The position numbers and the translations under genes were made by a program. Source: Notamacropus eugenii (lineage: Eukaryota; Chordata; Mammalia; Diprotodontia; Macropodidae). Taken from it: a stretch of DNA of 64,000 bases. The first letter of the stretch is position 1, and each line of letters opens with the position of its first letter. The notes under the pieces are model-generated. The model was not told the DNA's origin, did not search any database, and worked only from the letters and a program-made list of their open reading frames with translations. The stretch is taken from the NCBI RefSeq assembly GCF_028372415.1, contig NC_092878.1, positions 2,755,501 to 2,819,500 of the forward strand, in the 5' to 3' direction. Positions 9,122 to 20,161 of this stretch are shown here, in pieces.

Positions 9122-11314
9122 TGAAACAAGGATGTCCATTATCACCACTGTTATTCAATATGGTACTAGATGTGTTAGCTTTATCAGTAAGAGAAGAAAA
9201 TTAAATTGAAGGAATTAGAATAGGCAAAGAAGAAACTAAGTTATCACTTTTTGCAGATGATATGATGATATACTTAGAGAATCCCAGAGAATCAAGTAAA
9301 AAACTATTTTAAATAATAAACAACTTTGGAAAAGTTGCAGGTTACAAAATAAACCCAGATAAATCATCTGCACTTCTATATATTACTAACAAAGCCCAAC
9401 AGCAAGAGATAGAAAGAGAAATCCCATTTAAAGCTATGGTAGACACTATAAAATATCTGGGAATCTACCTGTCAAAACAAAGCCAGGGACTATACAAACA
9501 CAATTACAAAACACTTTTCATACAAATAAAGTCAGATCTAAGTAAGTGGGAAAACATCAGTTGCTCATGGGTGGGCTGAGCCAATATAATAAAAGTGACA
9601 ATTCTACCTAAATTAATTTACTTATTCAGTGCCATTCCAATCAAACTATCAGACAATTATTTTCTACAGCTAGAAAAAATAATATCAAAATTCATCTGGA
9701 AGAACAAAAGGTCAAGAATATCAAGAGAACAATGAAAAGAAATGCTAGGGAAGGTAGTGTAGCTTTACCATATCTCAAACTGTATTATAAAGCAGTGATC
9801 ATCAAAACCACTTGGTACTGGCTAAGAAACAGAAGGGTAGACCAGTGGAATAGATTAGGTACCCAAGACACAGTAGTTAGTGAATATAGCAATCTACTGT
9901 TTGATAAATCCAAGGATCCCAGCTTCTGGGATAAGAATACACTGTTTGACAAAAATTGCTGGAAAAACTGGAGTGTGGCGGAAATTGGGCATAGACCAAT
10001 GCCTGACACTGTACACAAGAATAAAGTTCAAATGGGTACATGATCTAGGTATAAAAAACAAATTGGTGGAACAAGGAATAGTGTATTTATCAGATTCATG
10101 GAAAACGGAAGAATTTTTGACTAGACAAGAGATAGAGAACATTATGAAGTGCAAAATGGAAAATTTTGATTACATTAAATTGAAAAGTTTTGCACAACCA
10201 AACTCAATGCAACCAAGATTAGGAGGAAAGCAGGAAACTGGGAAAAAAATTTTGCAACTACTGTCTATGATAAAGGCCTCATTTCTAAAATATATAGAGA
10301 ACTGAATCAAATGTACAAGAATACAAGTCATTCCCCAATTGATAAATGGTCAAAGGATATGAACAGGGTTTTCAGAGGAAGAAATCAAAGCTATCTATAG
10401 TCATATGAGAAAATGCTCTAAATAACTATTGATTAGAGAGATGCAAATCAAAACAACTGTGAGATACCACATCACATCTATCACATTGGCTAACATGACA
10501 AAACAGGAAGATGATAAATGTTGAAGAAGATGTGGGAAAGTCGGAACACTAATTCATTGTTGGTGGAGCTGTGAGCTGATCCAACCATTCTGGAGAGCAA
10601 TTTGGAACTATGCCCAAAGGGCTACAAAAATGTGCATACCCTTTGACCCAACAATATCGCTTCTAGGACTGTATCCCCAAGAGATCATAAAAATGGGAAA
10701 GGGTCCTACATGTACAAAAATATTTATAGCAGCTCTCTTTGTAGTGGCCAAAAACTGGAAATCAAGGAGATGCCCATCAATTGGGGAATGGCTGAACAAG
10801 TAGTGGCATATGAATGTAATAGAATACTATTGTGGTATAGGAAATGATGAACAGGAAGACTTCAGAGAGGCCTGGAAAGACTTACATGAACAGATGCTGA
10901 GTGAAAGGAGCAGAACCAGGAGAACTTTGTTCACAGCAACAACCACAGTGTGTGAGGAATTTTTCTGGTAGACTTAGTCCTTCATAGCAATGCAAGGACC
11001 TAAATCATTCCCAATGGACTCGAGGCAAAAACACCTTCCACATCAGAGAAAGATTTGGATTTGGATCGCAGAATGGAGCAGACCATTTTCTCTTGTGTTA
11101 TGTTTTGTTTTTATAGTTTCTCCCATTCATTTTAATTCTTCTGTGCAACATGACTAAGGTGAAACTGTATTTAATAGGAATGTATGTGTAGAACCTATGT
11201 AAGATTGCATGCCTTCTTGGGGAGGGAGGAGGGAAGAGGGGGAAATCTAAGATATATGAAGTGATTGTAGAAAACTGAAAACAAATAAAATAATTTAAAA
11301 TTTAAAAAAAAAAG
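9122..11314 (+). mobile_element. 5'-truncated degenerate L1, ~2.2 kb, 16-bp TSD
   Basis: The copy starts within the reverse transcriptase domain (frame reading KQGCPLSPLLFN near 9124). It carries the RT catalytic FADD at 9250-9261, then NKAQQQEIE, IKYLGIYL and WKNKRSRIS segments, and further ORF2 C-terminal pieces (KTTWYWLRNRRVDQWNR at ~9800). In-frame stops and frame changes break it throughout. The 3' UTR (10560-11280) ends in an A-rich tail. An exact 16-bp target-site duplication, gaaaaagaatgccctt, flanks it at 9106-9121 and 11315-11330. It cannot move on its own. Confidence 0.93.
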
Positions 11315-11561
11315 GAAAAAGAATGCCCTTATATTTTTAATCATTAATAAGAAGGTAAGGGAAGAAAAGGAACAAGCATTTATCGAGTATGCCAGGCACG
11401 ATGCTAAGCACTTTACAAATATTAAGGACCATTGTTAGGTGGCCATTTAATACCACTGTGTCTCAGTGTCCACCTTGACTGCTGATAACTCTATCCATCT
11501 TATGTTCTCTCTCTTCTTTTCCTCCTTTGCATGAGCACTGTCTTAATGGTGACCCTTGTTG

Positions 11562-11750
11562 CAGTAGGGGGGTGGGGAACCTGCAGCCTCAAGGCCACAT
11601 GCAACCCTCTAGGTCCTCAAGTGCAGCCCTTTGAATCCAAACATCATAGAACAAATTCCCTTAATAAAAGGATTTATTTTGTAAAATTTGGACTCAGTCA
11701 AAAGGCCATACCCAAGGACCCAGAAGGCCACAGTTTCCCCACCCCTACAG
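11562..11750. mobile_element. hAT-like MITE family A, intergenic
   Basis: Inverted ends cagtaggggggtggggaa / tttccccacccctacag bracket two inward-facing copies of a segment ending in aaggccacatgc / ccagaaggccac, with central aaaaggatttattttgtaaa. Four related copies occur in the window. Confidence 0.75.
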
Positions 11751-11759
11751 TTTTCCTCA

Positions 11760-12700
11760 AAAATGCGTGGTAGTGGTATAGTATGGCCATTGTACATACC
11801 TTCAAGTCCTGAATGACATCTCTCAGTTCTTATGACTGCTTGTCTTTTTACTTAGGAGGCAGTGTGGTATGTTGACTACCCTGTCCCATCTGACTTACCC
11901 ATAACCAGAGTCTATACAGTTTTGTAAACTGACTCTAAAATAAATTCCAAGGATGTAACTTGGGGATCATTAAGAGCATTTCTCTTGAAAAATTTCAGTA
12001 CTCTTGTGGCATCCGTCCTAGCCTGTAAATACAGTGACAGATTTGGTATCCCTGACAAATTGTTATTAGCCGCTGCTTGTACCCTTCCCTCTAGCTATAG
12101 GATCTCTTCTACAAGGCTGCTCATTCCATGGGCCCGTAAAGGAATCTACAGTCAGGTGGGAGTAGGATCACAGTTTTGGCAGCCAAACATAAGAGAAAAG
12201 AACTAGCCCAAAGGCGCTAATCTCTAGGTTGACTTTGGAGAAGTTCCAAATCTCCCCAGTGAAAATACCAGGGAGATTTATTACCAGTCAATGGAACTTT
12301 GCCAGCCAACATCACTGCAGCAAAGTTGTCAGAAAGGATCTTAGTCAGTACCAGGCTTTGTGGGAGTAGTTGCAACAGCACAGCTTTGCGCTAAAGTGTA
12401 TATGCTCTCTACTTCCCTATTGTGCACGAACTGCATCTTCCTTAAGGCTGTGACTCAGAACTGCAAACGACAATGGGAAACGTTCATTGTAGGGCCCTGA
12501 AACCTGTGACCGGCCCATTTGCACAATACCCAGTTAACTGTTGACTTAACTAAAGCTTAATTTCACCAGTGATTAAGCACTAGTATCAACCTCTTGGGAT
12601 CTCCAGGACAGTAATTTCCTCAGGTTCCTGGCTTGGAGATCAAACTATTCCAAAGGAATACCCTTGAACAGTAGCCTGAGTCCTTTGCGTTATTGATTAC
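11760..12700. other. Intergenic stretch before the SLC27A2 3' end, nothing recognised
   Basis: About 0.9 kb between the MITE and the SLC27A2 3' UTR with no clear repeat, exon or RNA gene. Possibly the least disturbed unique DNA between the two genes. Confidence 0.45.
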
Positions 12701-12764
12701 CTGACATGAGAGCTACATTGCGAACAAAGCTGATCGAGAACGTGAGACATCACACCATCACACA

Positions 12765-13075
12765 GTTTAACGTTGATCTGTTTTATTATGATTTTTTTAA
12801 AAAAACAACCCCCCCTCCCTTCAATAAGTCCAGTTTGCAAATACAAACAGAAGGTGCAAATTTAAAAACAAATTATATCTTTGCATTTGTAAAAGTTCAG
12901 ATAAATTTTAAGAAAAAAACCCCACAGAACAACAAAAAACCGTCTTCCCTTACAGTATGCATAAGTTCATGGAAAATTATATTTTCTAATCTTCAATCAA
13001 ATTAAAATTGGATTATGACAAATGCTGAAATGGGTATATTCAGAGATCGTGTTCTAGTTTCTGTCTTGGAAACAT
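12765..13075 (-). other. SLC27A2: SLC27A2 3' untranslated region
   Basis: About 310 nt from the stop codon to the presumed cleavage point just past the AATAAA at 12787-12782. It is A/T-rich on the coding strand, with T-runs where the + strand shows A-runs (12799-12930). No interspersed repeat is recognised. The end is inferred from the signal. Confidence 0.75.
12782..12787 (-). terminator. SLC27A2: SLC27A2 polyadenylation signal AATAAA
   Basis: The + strand TTTATT reads AATAAA on the coding strand, about 290 nt after the stop. It is the best canonical hexamer in the right position. Confidence 0.8.
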
Positions 13076-13252
13076 TCAGAGCTTCACACTTTGATTATTT
13101 ATGGAGTTATAAATGTCCTCAGTCATAGGGATGTACGTTTTCTCTTTGTCATCCAAGAAATACAAGTTGTCTTTGATGACAACGGGGTTGAATCCCTCCT
13201 CCACAAGCGTCACTTTACGGTGTTTATAAGTTCCAGTGACTTCAATCATATC
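13076..13252 (-). CDS. SLC27A2: SLC27A2 exon 10, C-terminus and stop
   Basis: 58 codons from [20 protein letters not shown] to the C-terminal NNQSVKL, then TGA at 13078-13076. The acceptor is gtgtttttcag. Reading back into the intron gives a run starting [10 protein letters not shown] that is not coding: the CAG just before D is the splice acceptor. The end differs slightly from the placental peroxisomal-type -KL ending but keeps KL. Confidence 0.96.
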   Translation of the reverse strand, partial: DMIEVTGTYKHRKVTLVEEGFNPVVIKDNLYFLDDKEKTYIPMTEDIYNSINNQSVKL

Positions 13253-13261
13253 CTGAAAAAC

Positions 13262-13322
13262 ACCCAATAATTGTTTATGCATTTACTAAATCCCTACTAT
13301 GGGCCTGGAACTATACTAGATG
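13262..13322 (-). mobile_element. LINE-2 3'-end fragment
   Basis: Antisense L2: tttactaaatccctactatg and actatactagatgtttgg. It lies ~10 nt from the exon 10 acceptor. Confidence 0.6.
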
Positions 13323-13369
13323 TTTGGAGTAGGGACTAGATCTGTGATTTTGTTGGAACAGAGAAATCC

Positions 13370-13690
13370 TGAATGAGGAAACTCCCTCTCCCAATGCAGA
13401 AGTCTAAGTTCCCTGAGGTCACTGAGAGGTTAAGTGACTTGCCCAAGGTCTTACTGACAGCATATGCTGAGGCATATGAGGCAAGATTTGCAATCTAGCT
13501 TTCCAACTCGGAGGATGATGTGTATCTGCTACTCCTCAGTGCTTTCTTTGTTTCTTTCTTTTGCAATCTGGGTTTAGTGACTTGCCTAGGGTCACATACC
13601 AAGTAGGTGTCTGAAGCTGGATTTGAACTCAGGACCTTTTGACTCCAAGGCCAAAGCTCTATCCACCCAGCTGCTCCCTCTCCACAGCCT
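13370..13690 (-). mobile_element. Two MIR/SINE fragments in intron 9
   Basis: 13410-13490 reads ggttaagtgacttgcccaag; 13570-13675 reads agtgacttgcctagggtcac, ggatttgaactcaggacctt and atccacccagctgctccc. Both antisense. Confidence 0.7.
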
Positions 13691-14004
13691 TTCATTAATC
13701 AATAGACACAACCAATTAAGGGACTTCAGACCTCAAGGAGTTATAATTTCCTGAGAGTTGGTACTACACCCAACAACACAAATGGCAAACTCTTTATAAC
13801 TTATTGAACGGCCTTTTAAGAGTTGCTGCTTGAACATCTCTGAACATCTGTATCCCGGTTAACAGATACAGAGTCTGCCAACCCTACTCTCCTTGGAACC
13901 CTTTGACCTTGGGAGGAGCTGCCAAAGCAAACTTTCCACTAGTGTGGACTTTGATGATCACACAATGAATAAGCAGCAGAGTTGGGGTGTGAATCTAGAA
14001 CCTC

Positions 14005-14445
14005 TGATTCCAAATACAGTGGCCCTTGCATTAGAAGTCAGGCAGACTGACTTGAATTCTGCCTATGACATAAACTAACAGTGTGGGGCAAGTGGCTTCC
14101 CTTTCCTAGGACCCCTTCCCTTGGTGGGTCATATGTCTTGCTAGGATCATTAGATCCTAGATTCAGACCTAGGAAATCTCTAGCACAACTCCTTTCTTTT
14201 ACAGATGAGGAAACTGAGGCATGGAGAAGTTAAGCAACTGGCCTACAGTCTTACCCATCTACACTATGGATAGAGTCTTCCATATTGAAATCAGAGATCC
14301 TTCAAGTCTTCTGTATGCTATGCGACCTCAGACAAGTCACTTAATCTCTCAATCTCCTCATCTATAAAGTGAGTGAGAAGGTTAGACTGGTTGACCTCTG
14401 AGGTCCCTTCTGTCTCTAAATGTATAAACCTAGGTACAAGTGGTC
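14005..14445. mobile_element. Cluster of three MIR-like SINE fragments
   Basis: 14020-14110 (+), 14145-14260 (-, tttacagatgaggaaactga) and 14300-14440 (+, caagtcacttaatctctcaa ... gaggtcccttctgtctctaa). Confidence 0.65.
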
Positions 14446-14718
14446 CCAGGACATTCACTTGTCTTTCTGTTCCTTTTCTTGTTAGTAGCATTGGCTAACT
14501 CACCTAAGGTCTTGAAAGCAATCTAGAAAGAATCTACCTTCTTTCCCCTGTTATAAAGTTATCCCTGGTTATTAGGTCTAGAATGGTTCCAAATGACTAA
14601 ACTTGTTCAGTTAAATTTCCCATTGTACAAAGTCAAAAGATCTTATCAGACCTTGAACTACTTTGGTGCTTGAAGTAAAAGATACTAAACCTCCACAGTG
14701 AGCTGCTTAAGTCAGGTG

Positions 14719-14774
14719 TTCTCAACTTGGAAGTCCATAAACTTGTTTTTAAAAAAGTCTTGATAACTATATTT
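14719..14774. mobile_element. hAT-like family B element, left part (split by L1)
   Basis: ttctcaacttggaagtccat... is the left end. The right part continues at 15419 after the L1 insertion. Confidence 0.6.
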
Positions 14775-15418
14775 TCTCTTTGTGGTGGCCAAAAACTGGA
14801 AATCAAGGGAATGCCCATCAATTAGGGAATGGCCGAACAAGTTGTGTTATATGAATGTAATGGAATACTATTGTGCTATAAGAAATGATGAACAGGAAGA
14901 CTTCAGAGAGACCTGGAAAGACTTATATGATCTGATGCTGAGTGAAAGGAGCAGAACCAGGAGAACTTCGTACACAGCAACAACCACAGTGTGTGAGGAA
15001 TTTTTCTGGTAGACTTAGTACTTCCTTGCAACGCATGGACTTAAAAAATTTCCAATAGACTCTTGAGGCAAAACACCTTCCACATTCAGAGAAAGAACTA
15101 TGGAATTGGATCACAGATAGAAACAGACCATTTTCTTTTGTGTTACGTTTTGTTTTGTTTTATGGTTTCTCCCCATTCATTTTAATTCTTCTATGCAATA
15201 TGCATTTAATAGGAATGTATGTGTAGAACTATGTAAGATTGTAAACTATCTCAGGGAGGGAGTGGGGAAGGAGGAGGGAATGAGGTGGAGGGAGGAGAAA
15301 AAAATCTAAGATATATAGAATTGATTGTAGAACACTGAAAACAAATAAAATAATTCAGTTTAAAAAATTGTTTTTACATGTTATTGGAAAAAATAAAATA
15401 TGTTTTTAATTTAAATTA
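14775..15418 (+). mobile_element. 5'-truncated L1 3' end inserted in a hAT-like element, 24-bp TSD
   Basis: It matches the 3' end of the L1 at 9122-11314 from ctctttgtagtggccaaaaa onward. The flanks at 14751-14774 and 15419-15442 are identical 24-base copies of the hAT-like target. The 3' end is odd: after the usual end (~15360) comes a second LINE-type end (15362-15418) inside the same duplication. Confidence 0.93.
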
Positions 15419-15590
15419 AAAAAAGTCTTGATAACTATATTTCAACATAAGTGGTTTTCTTTGTAATCTTACGTATTTTATTTTCTGCATTTAAAGCCAG
15501 TATTCTGAGAAGAGGTCCATAGGTTTTATCAGACTGGCCAAGGCAGGGTTGTGGAGAGGTCACATGACACAGGTTCCCCACCCCTGGCCC
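15419..15590. mobile_element. hAT-like family B element, right part
   Basis: It begins with the second copy of the 24-base duplication and contains agtattctgagaagaggtcc (compare 1133-1152) and catgacacaggttccccacc at the end. Confidence 0.65.
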
Positions 15591-15966
15591 AAGGGGTCCA
15601 GCAAAAAATATGAATCCTGGGCTTAATAAATACTTAAAAAAAATACATGCTCAACTGAATTAAGTTAGCATAGTGAATCTCTAGGTAAGACTTTCTCTAG
15701 CAAAGATTTCCAAATAGATATAAGCTATTCTCTGCCATTTAGTGTGATCAGGAGTGGAAGATGCACTGGAATCTTTGTTTCAGAAATACTTACAGACATC
15801 ACCTTCCTCACAAAGCCAATGCATCTTTTGACCCAAAGAGGGAAGTAGTAATCCATTCCTCTGACCTCATTCAGGCCATGTAGGCATTTTGAAGGGATGG
15901 GTCAAGGTTTTCCTGAGATTTCCATTAGGAAAAGTAATGGCTCCTTTGCCTCTTTGGCATTCATAC

Positions 15967-16097
15967 CTGAAGTCGGATGAATCTAGGCCTTGCATAGCTA
16001 GGCAGATACTCTGCAATGTGCTTGTAGAGCTTCCTCCCATCAAATTCATGGTTCTCCTTCATCCGGATGGATGCCATTCCTATTCGACCCTCATGAC
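15967..16097 (-). CDS. SLC27A2: SLC27A2 exon 9
   Basis: 131 nt: two bases finish G, then 43 codons [20 protein letters not shown]...[10 protein letters not shown], ending in phase 0. It belongs to the mobile C-terminal domain of the acyl-CoA synthetase. The acceptor is tttccccag and the donor gtatga. Confidence 0.96.
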
Positions 16098-16224
16098 CTG
16101 GGGAAAGAGTGGCCAGTAATATAACAATGCTATTGACACGTACTGGGAAAACATTCAAAGGACTAAAAGAATGTCTGTTTAAACCAGCATTCATTGAACA
16201 GTTACCAGCTTTCATGGATTTTTC

Positions 16225-16355
16225 CATGACATCAGGGAAGTGATGATATGACATGCAAGTGAACCGCATTTAAGTGAGGGAGAGTTGTTCAAAGTCACCA
16301 GCCTCACTTTGTCCTCCAGAGCCATTTGGGTCCAGTGGCAAGATATAGATTAGGT
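16225..16355 (-). mobile_element. Family D repeat, part before the MITE
   Basis: gacatgcaagtgaaccgcat and cctccagagccatttgggtc match the reverse complement of 8226-8595. Confidence 0.7.
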
Positions 16356-16560
16356 CACTGGGGTGGAGAACCTTCAGCCTTCAGGCCATATGTGGCCCTC
16401 TAGGTCTTCAAGTGTGGCCCTCGGACTGAATCCAAACTTCACACAACAAATCCCCTTAATGAAAGGATTTGTTCTGTAAAATTTGGACTCAAAGCAAAAA
16501 GCCACACCCAAAGACCTAGAAGGCCACATATGGCCTTGAGGATGCAGGTTCCCACCCTTG
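16356..16560. mobile_element. hAT-like MITE family A inside a family D SINE
   Basis: cactggggtggagaacc ... ggttcccacccttg are inverted ends. Flanks attaggtc (16350-16357) and attaggac (from 16562) look like an 8-bp duplication with one mismatch. The host repeat continues on both sides. Confidence 0.75.
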
Positions 16561-16625
16561 GATTAGGACAACTGGAGGTGGCCTTGGATCCAGTGGGAAA
16601 CCGTGGTCTTCTGTCATTAGTATAC
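16561..16625 (-). mobile_element. Family D repeat, part after the MITE
   Basis: attaggacaactggaggtgg and ggatccagtgggaaaccgtg continue the interrupted copy. Confidence 0.6.
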
Positions 16626-17028
16626 TAAGTTATTCAGCAAACTGAGTATTCACTTAGTTATGAGCTAGCTAGGACTTCAGCTTCTGTTCTATCTCTCTCA
16701 GTTTTTCTTGTCTTATCTCATTAGGATTTCTGCTAGAGGGTAGGACTGGACAGAGGAAAGAAACTTAAATACAAACCAGACAAGTTGGCTCTTTATTAGC
16801 AACTCTTACAGAAGGTTTGGTGAGAGAAAAAATTCTAATTATTGGATAAAATGAAGCTCTGGGATTATTTAGGAATTAGTCACTGTTACTGACATACTCC
16901 AATTGCTATGGATAACTGAGAGATGACCATAGTTGAAATTTTATTGTCAATGCTAATATACTATAAAGGAAGCTGTGAATTAGTCCAGTAGTTCTAGAAA
17001 TGAATTTGAATTGTATTAGAATTATGTA

Positions 17029-17273
17029 AGGGCAGCTAAGTGGCGCAGTGGACAGAGTGCCAGGCCTGAAGTCAGGAAAATCTGAGTTTAAATCTGGCCT
17101 CAGACATTTACTAGCTGTGTGACCTTGGGCAAGTCTCTTCATCCTCTTTGCCTCAGTTTCCTCACCTGTAAAATGAGCTAGAGAAGGAAATGGCAAACCA
17201 TTTTAGTATCTTTGCCAAGAAAACCCCAAATGGAGTCGTGATGAGTTGGATACAACTAAAACAACTGGACAAG
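17029..17273 (+). mobile_element. RTE-tailed SINE, intron 8
   Basis: ggcagctaagtggcgcagtg head, agctgtgtgaccttgggcaa core, ccccaaatggagtcgtgatg tail. Confidence 0.85.
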
Positions 17274-17279
17274 AGAATG

Positions 17280-17672
17280 GGAGTTTAATAGGGACTTGAA
17301 GGAAGGCAGGGAAACCAGGAGACAAGAGATGAGAATGAAGAACATTCCAGGCATGAGGGGCAGTCAGAGAAAACCCCTGGAGCTTAGAGATAGAGTGTCT
17401 TGCTCAAGGAATGATGAGTACTTGGTGGGGAGTAACATGTAAGAAGACTGTGAAAGCTACAGAAGGGGAAAGGGGGAAGGAGTTATGAAGAGGTAAGTAG
17501 GGTATCAAGGGCTTTGAGTGCCAGAGAGTTTTGTATTTGATCCTGGAGGCAATGGGGAACCATTGAAGTTTATTGAATAAGGAGGCGACATGGTCAGACC
17601 TACATTCATTCTAGTCAGTAAACATCTATTAAGCACGCACATAGTAGGTGCTTAGTGCCACGGGCACAAACA
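17280..17672 (-). mobile_element. LINE-2 fragment
   Basis: Antisense L2: aacattccaggcatgagggg, gagatagagtgtcttgctca, ttttgtatttgatcctggag, aacatctattaagcacgcac. Confidence 0.75.
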
Positions 17673-17754
17673 AAGGCAAAGGATTTGAATTCAGGAAGAC
17701 GAGTCTTCCTGACTTCAGGCCTGGCACTGTACCCACTGTGCCACCTAGCCAATC

Positions 17755-17965
17755 CCCCAAATCTCATTTCTACCGGAAGCCTTTCCCAGTCTTTCTTACA
17801 TCTAGTGCCCTCCCTCTTTTAAGTCTTTCCTATTCGTCTTATATATAGCTTGCTTGTACATATTCGCTTGCTTGTTTCTTCCCCCACAAGATGGTGAATT
17901 CCTGTCTTTTTGTATCCCCAGGGCTTGGCACAGTATCTGGGACTTAAGTAGGCACTTAATAAAAA
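17755..17965 (+). mobile_element. LINE-2 3' end
   Basis: ggaagcctttcccagtcttt, tttgtatccccagggcttgg, gtaggcacttaataaaaat. Confidence 0.78.
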
Positions 17966-18279
17966 TACTAAGCATGTGCCTGAAGGAAGTTAAAGACAGA
18001 TGTAAAATCTCATCTATACAGCATTTCCATGGATATATGTAAACATTATTGTTCTATAAACAATGATGAATATGAAGAATTCAGAGAAATCTGGGAATAC
18101 TCTATTTGAATTGATAAATGAAGGAAGAATATTAAAGAACCATGTGCAAAATAACCATATTAATGGGAAGGGGGAAAAACAACCCTGAAAGATGTCAAAA
18201 TTCAGATTAATGGGAGTCATCTTGACTTCAGAGCGTTAATAGTGAAACATAATTTTCCTGCAGCAAGGTGCCATTCAAA

Positions 18280-18616
18280 GGGTAATGAATCTGGAGTCAC
18301 AGGAGCCAGGTTCGAAACCTGACTGTGTTATTTACTACCTTGGTGACACAGATCATAAAACAAAGCTCACAGAGTAAAAAACTGTGAGCTGGAAAGGACC
18401 TTATAAACCTTCTATCTTGCACCATCCTCTCATTTAACAGATGAGGAAACTCAGACCCAGAGAAATGAAGGGATTTGCTTAAGCTCACACAGGTGGTTAG
18501 TGACACAGCTGGCCCTCTGACTTCAAGTCAACACTTTTTCCTCTGCAGTTTCCTCCTGTGTAAGATGAGGAGGTTGAGCTAGATTCTCTATAGCTCTTAA
18601 TCTATGATTCCATAAA
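18280..18616. mobile_element. Opposed MIR-like SINEs, probably nested
   Basis: A sense fragment (18283-18355) and its 3' continuation (18541-18616, agtttcctcctgtgtaagat) flank an antisense copy (18356-18540, acagatgaggaaactcagac). Confidence 0.6.
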
Positions 18617-18667
18617 GAACTGGTGCAGAGTGCTGCATCTGCCAGGCAGGGTCAATGTTTCACCTTG

Positions 18668-18912
18668 GCAGGGGGAGCAGCTAGGTGGCACCATAGTGCA
18701 AGAGAGCTAGACCTGAAGTAAGAAAGACCCGAGTTCAAATTTGATACTCTGATACTTGCTGTGTGGTCCTGGAGAATCCATTTAACCTCTCTGCCTTGAC
18801 TGTAAATTGAGTGTTGTGATAGCACCTGCTTCCAGGATTCAATGAGATAACATAAAGTGCTTAGCACAGTGCCTGGCATGTAGTAGTAGATGGTACATAA
18901 ATGCCTATTTCC
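18668..18912 (+). mobile_element. L2-tailed CORE/MIR-like SINE
   Basis: gagcagctaggtggcaccat head; gcttagcacagtgcctggca tail. Confidence 0.78.
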
Positions 18913-19141
18913 TTCCTTTCCCTTCTCCAACAAGAGAGGTTTACTTGGGGTGGTAAGGGTGGCCAGCCAACACATAATAAGAAATCAAAAAACCAAAAGG
19001 TATTAATCACATTTTTAAGAATCGAGGTTACATCTGCGGCCACCTCCAGGAGAAAATGAAGGAAAATGTGTATTTACTGTACTCTTCTACCAGTAGTAGC
19101 AGTGGCTTCCAGCATTTGAGAGTAACTAGGGGAGAGTGGGG

Positions 19142-19372
19142 ACATTAGGTGGCACAGCAGATAGAGTGAGGGGCTTAAAGTCAGAAAAACCTGAGTTCAA
19201 ATCAGGCCTTACACACGTACTAGCTGTGTGACCCTGGGTAAGTCACTTAACCCTATTTGCCTCAGTTTTCTCCTCTGTAAAATGAAGAGAAAATGGCAAA
19301 CCATTCTAGTATCTTTGCAAGAAAACCCCAAATGGGGTCAATGGAGTTAGATACCACTGAACAACTACAAAA
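19142..19372 (+). mobile_element. RTE-tailed SINE
   Basis: attaggtggcacagcagata, agctgtgtgaccctgggtaa, aaaccccaaatggggtcaat. Confidence 0.83.
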
Positions 19373-19375
19373 AAA

Positions 19376-20055
19376 AGGGAAGAGGGGAATAAAGGTGAAG
19401 TAGAAGATGGGATTATTGTACACCCTTCCAGTAAAGCAAGTTTACACAATAAGGTGACCATTCCCTTAGAGCAAACCAGTCCTAAGAGCAAGGGATTTAT
19501 GTTGATCAAGCCCGGGCGGGGAGGGGGAGGGGGTAAGCAGAGAAGGGTTTGGGACAATTTATTTATTTCCCCTTGATCAGGCAGTAAACGGAGAGGTGTT
19601 GTTAGAACAATTATCACTGTTTTCTTGTGAGGCCCATATTAATTGGGCATTAATATCCCTTCCACCCAATCTTACAGTTCCAGGGGGAGGTCGGCTTTAC
19701 TTCCCAGAACTCTTTATATGTAATCAGAGAGAAGGGGAAGTGAGCTTACTTGGGTCATGAGGGCCCCGGGCTTTGGAAACCACTCCCAAGGTGATTGGGT
19801 GTTTATCTCTCTCCCGCTCTCTCTAATGAAGGTAGAAAACAAAAAGAAACACCTGGAGTGAGGAAGGCTGAGCTTAGCACCCCTTTTCCTCTCATTTTTT
19901 TTTTTTTTTTTTGCATCTTAAGGCAACACTTAGCAACCTCCCAAATATCTCTCCAAAACTTGTTAATTGAAAAAAAAGCTTAAAAAAGGAATGAAGGTAC
20001 ATTGGATGTAGAGAGACTGTGCCATATGGTTCCCTCTGCTCCTCCAGAGTAGCAT
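19376..20055. other. SLC27A2: Intron 8 stretch without recognised repeats
   Basis: Mostly unrecognised sequence with a C/G-rich patch (19508-19535) and a T-run of ~18 at 19897-19914. Confidence 0.5.
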
Positions 20056-20161
20056 GGCAATGGTGGAAAGTACTGGACAAAGCCAAGAAGACCCGTGTTA
20101 GAAACCTACCTGCCACTAGCTGTGGGACTTTGGGTAAGCCACTTAACCTCTCTGAGTTAAC

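Noticed and set aside
9732..10305. Two overlapping + strand frames with LINE-like protein sequence
   Set aside because: They are decayed pieces of L1 ORF2 separated by stops and frame changes, so they are reported as part of the L1, not as genes.
15961..16269. Reading the SLC27A2 exon 9 frame upstream to a methionine at 16269
   Set aside because: A clear acceptor (tttccccag) at 16098-16106 and the phase with exon 8 show that the upstream part is intron.
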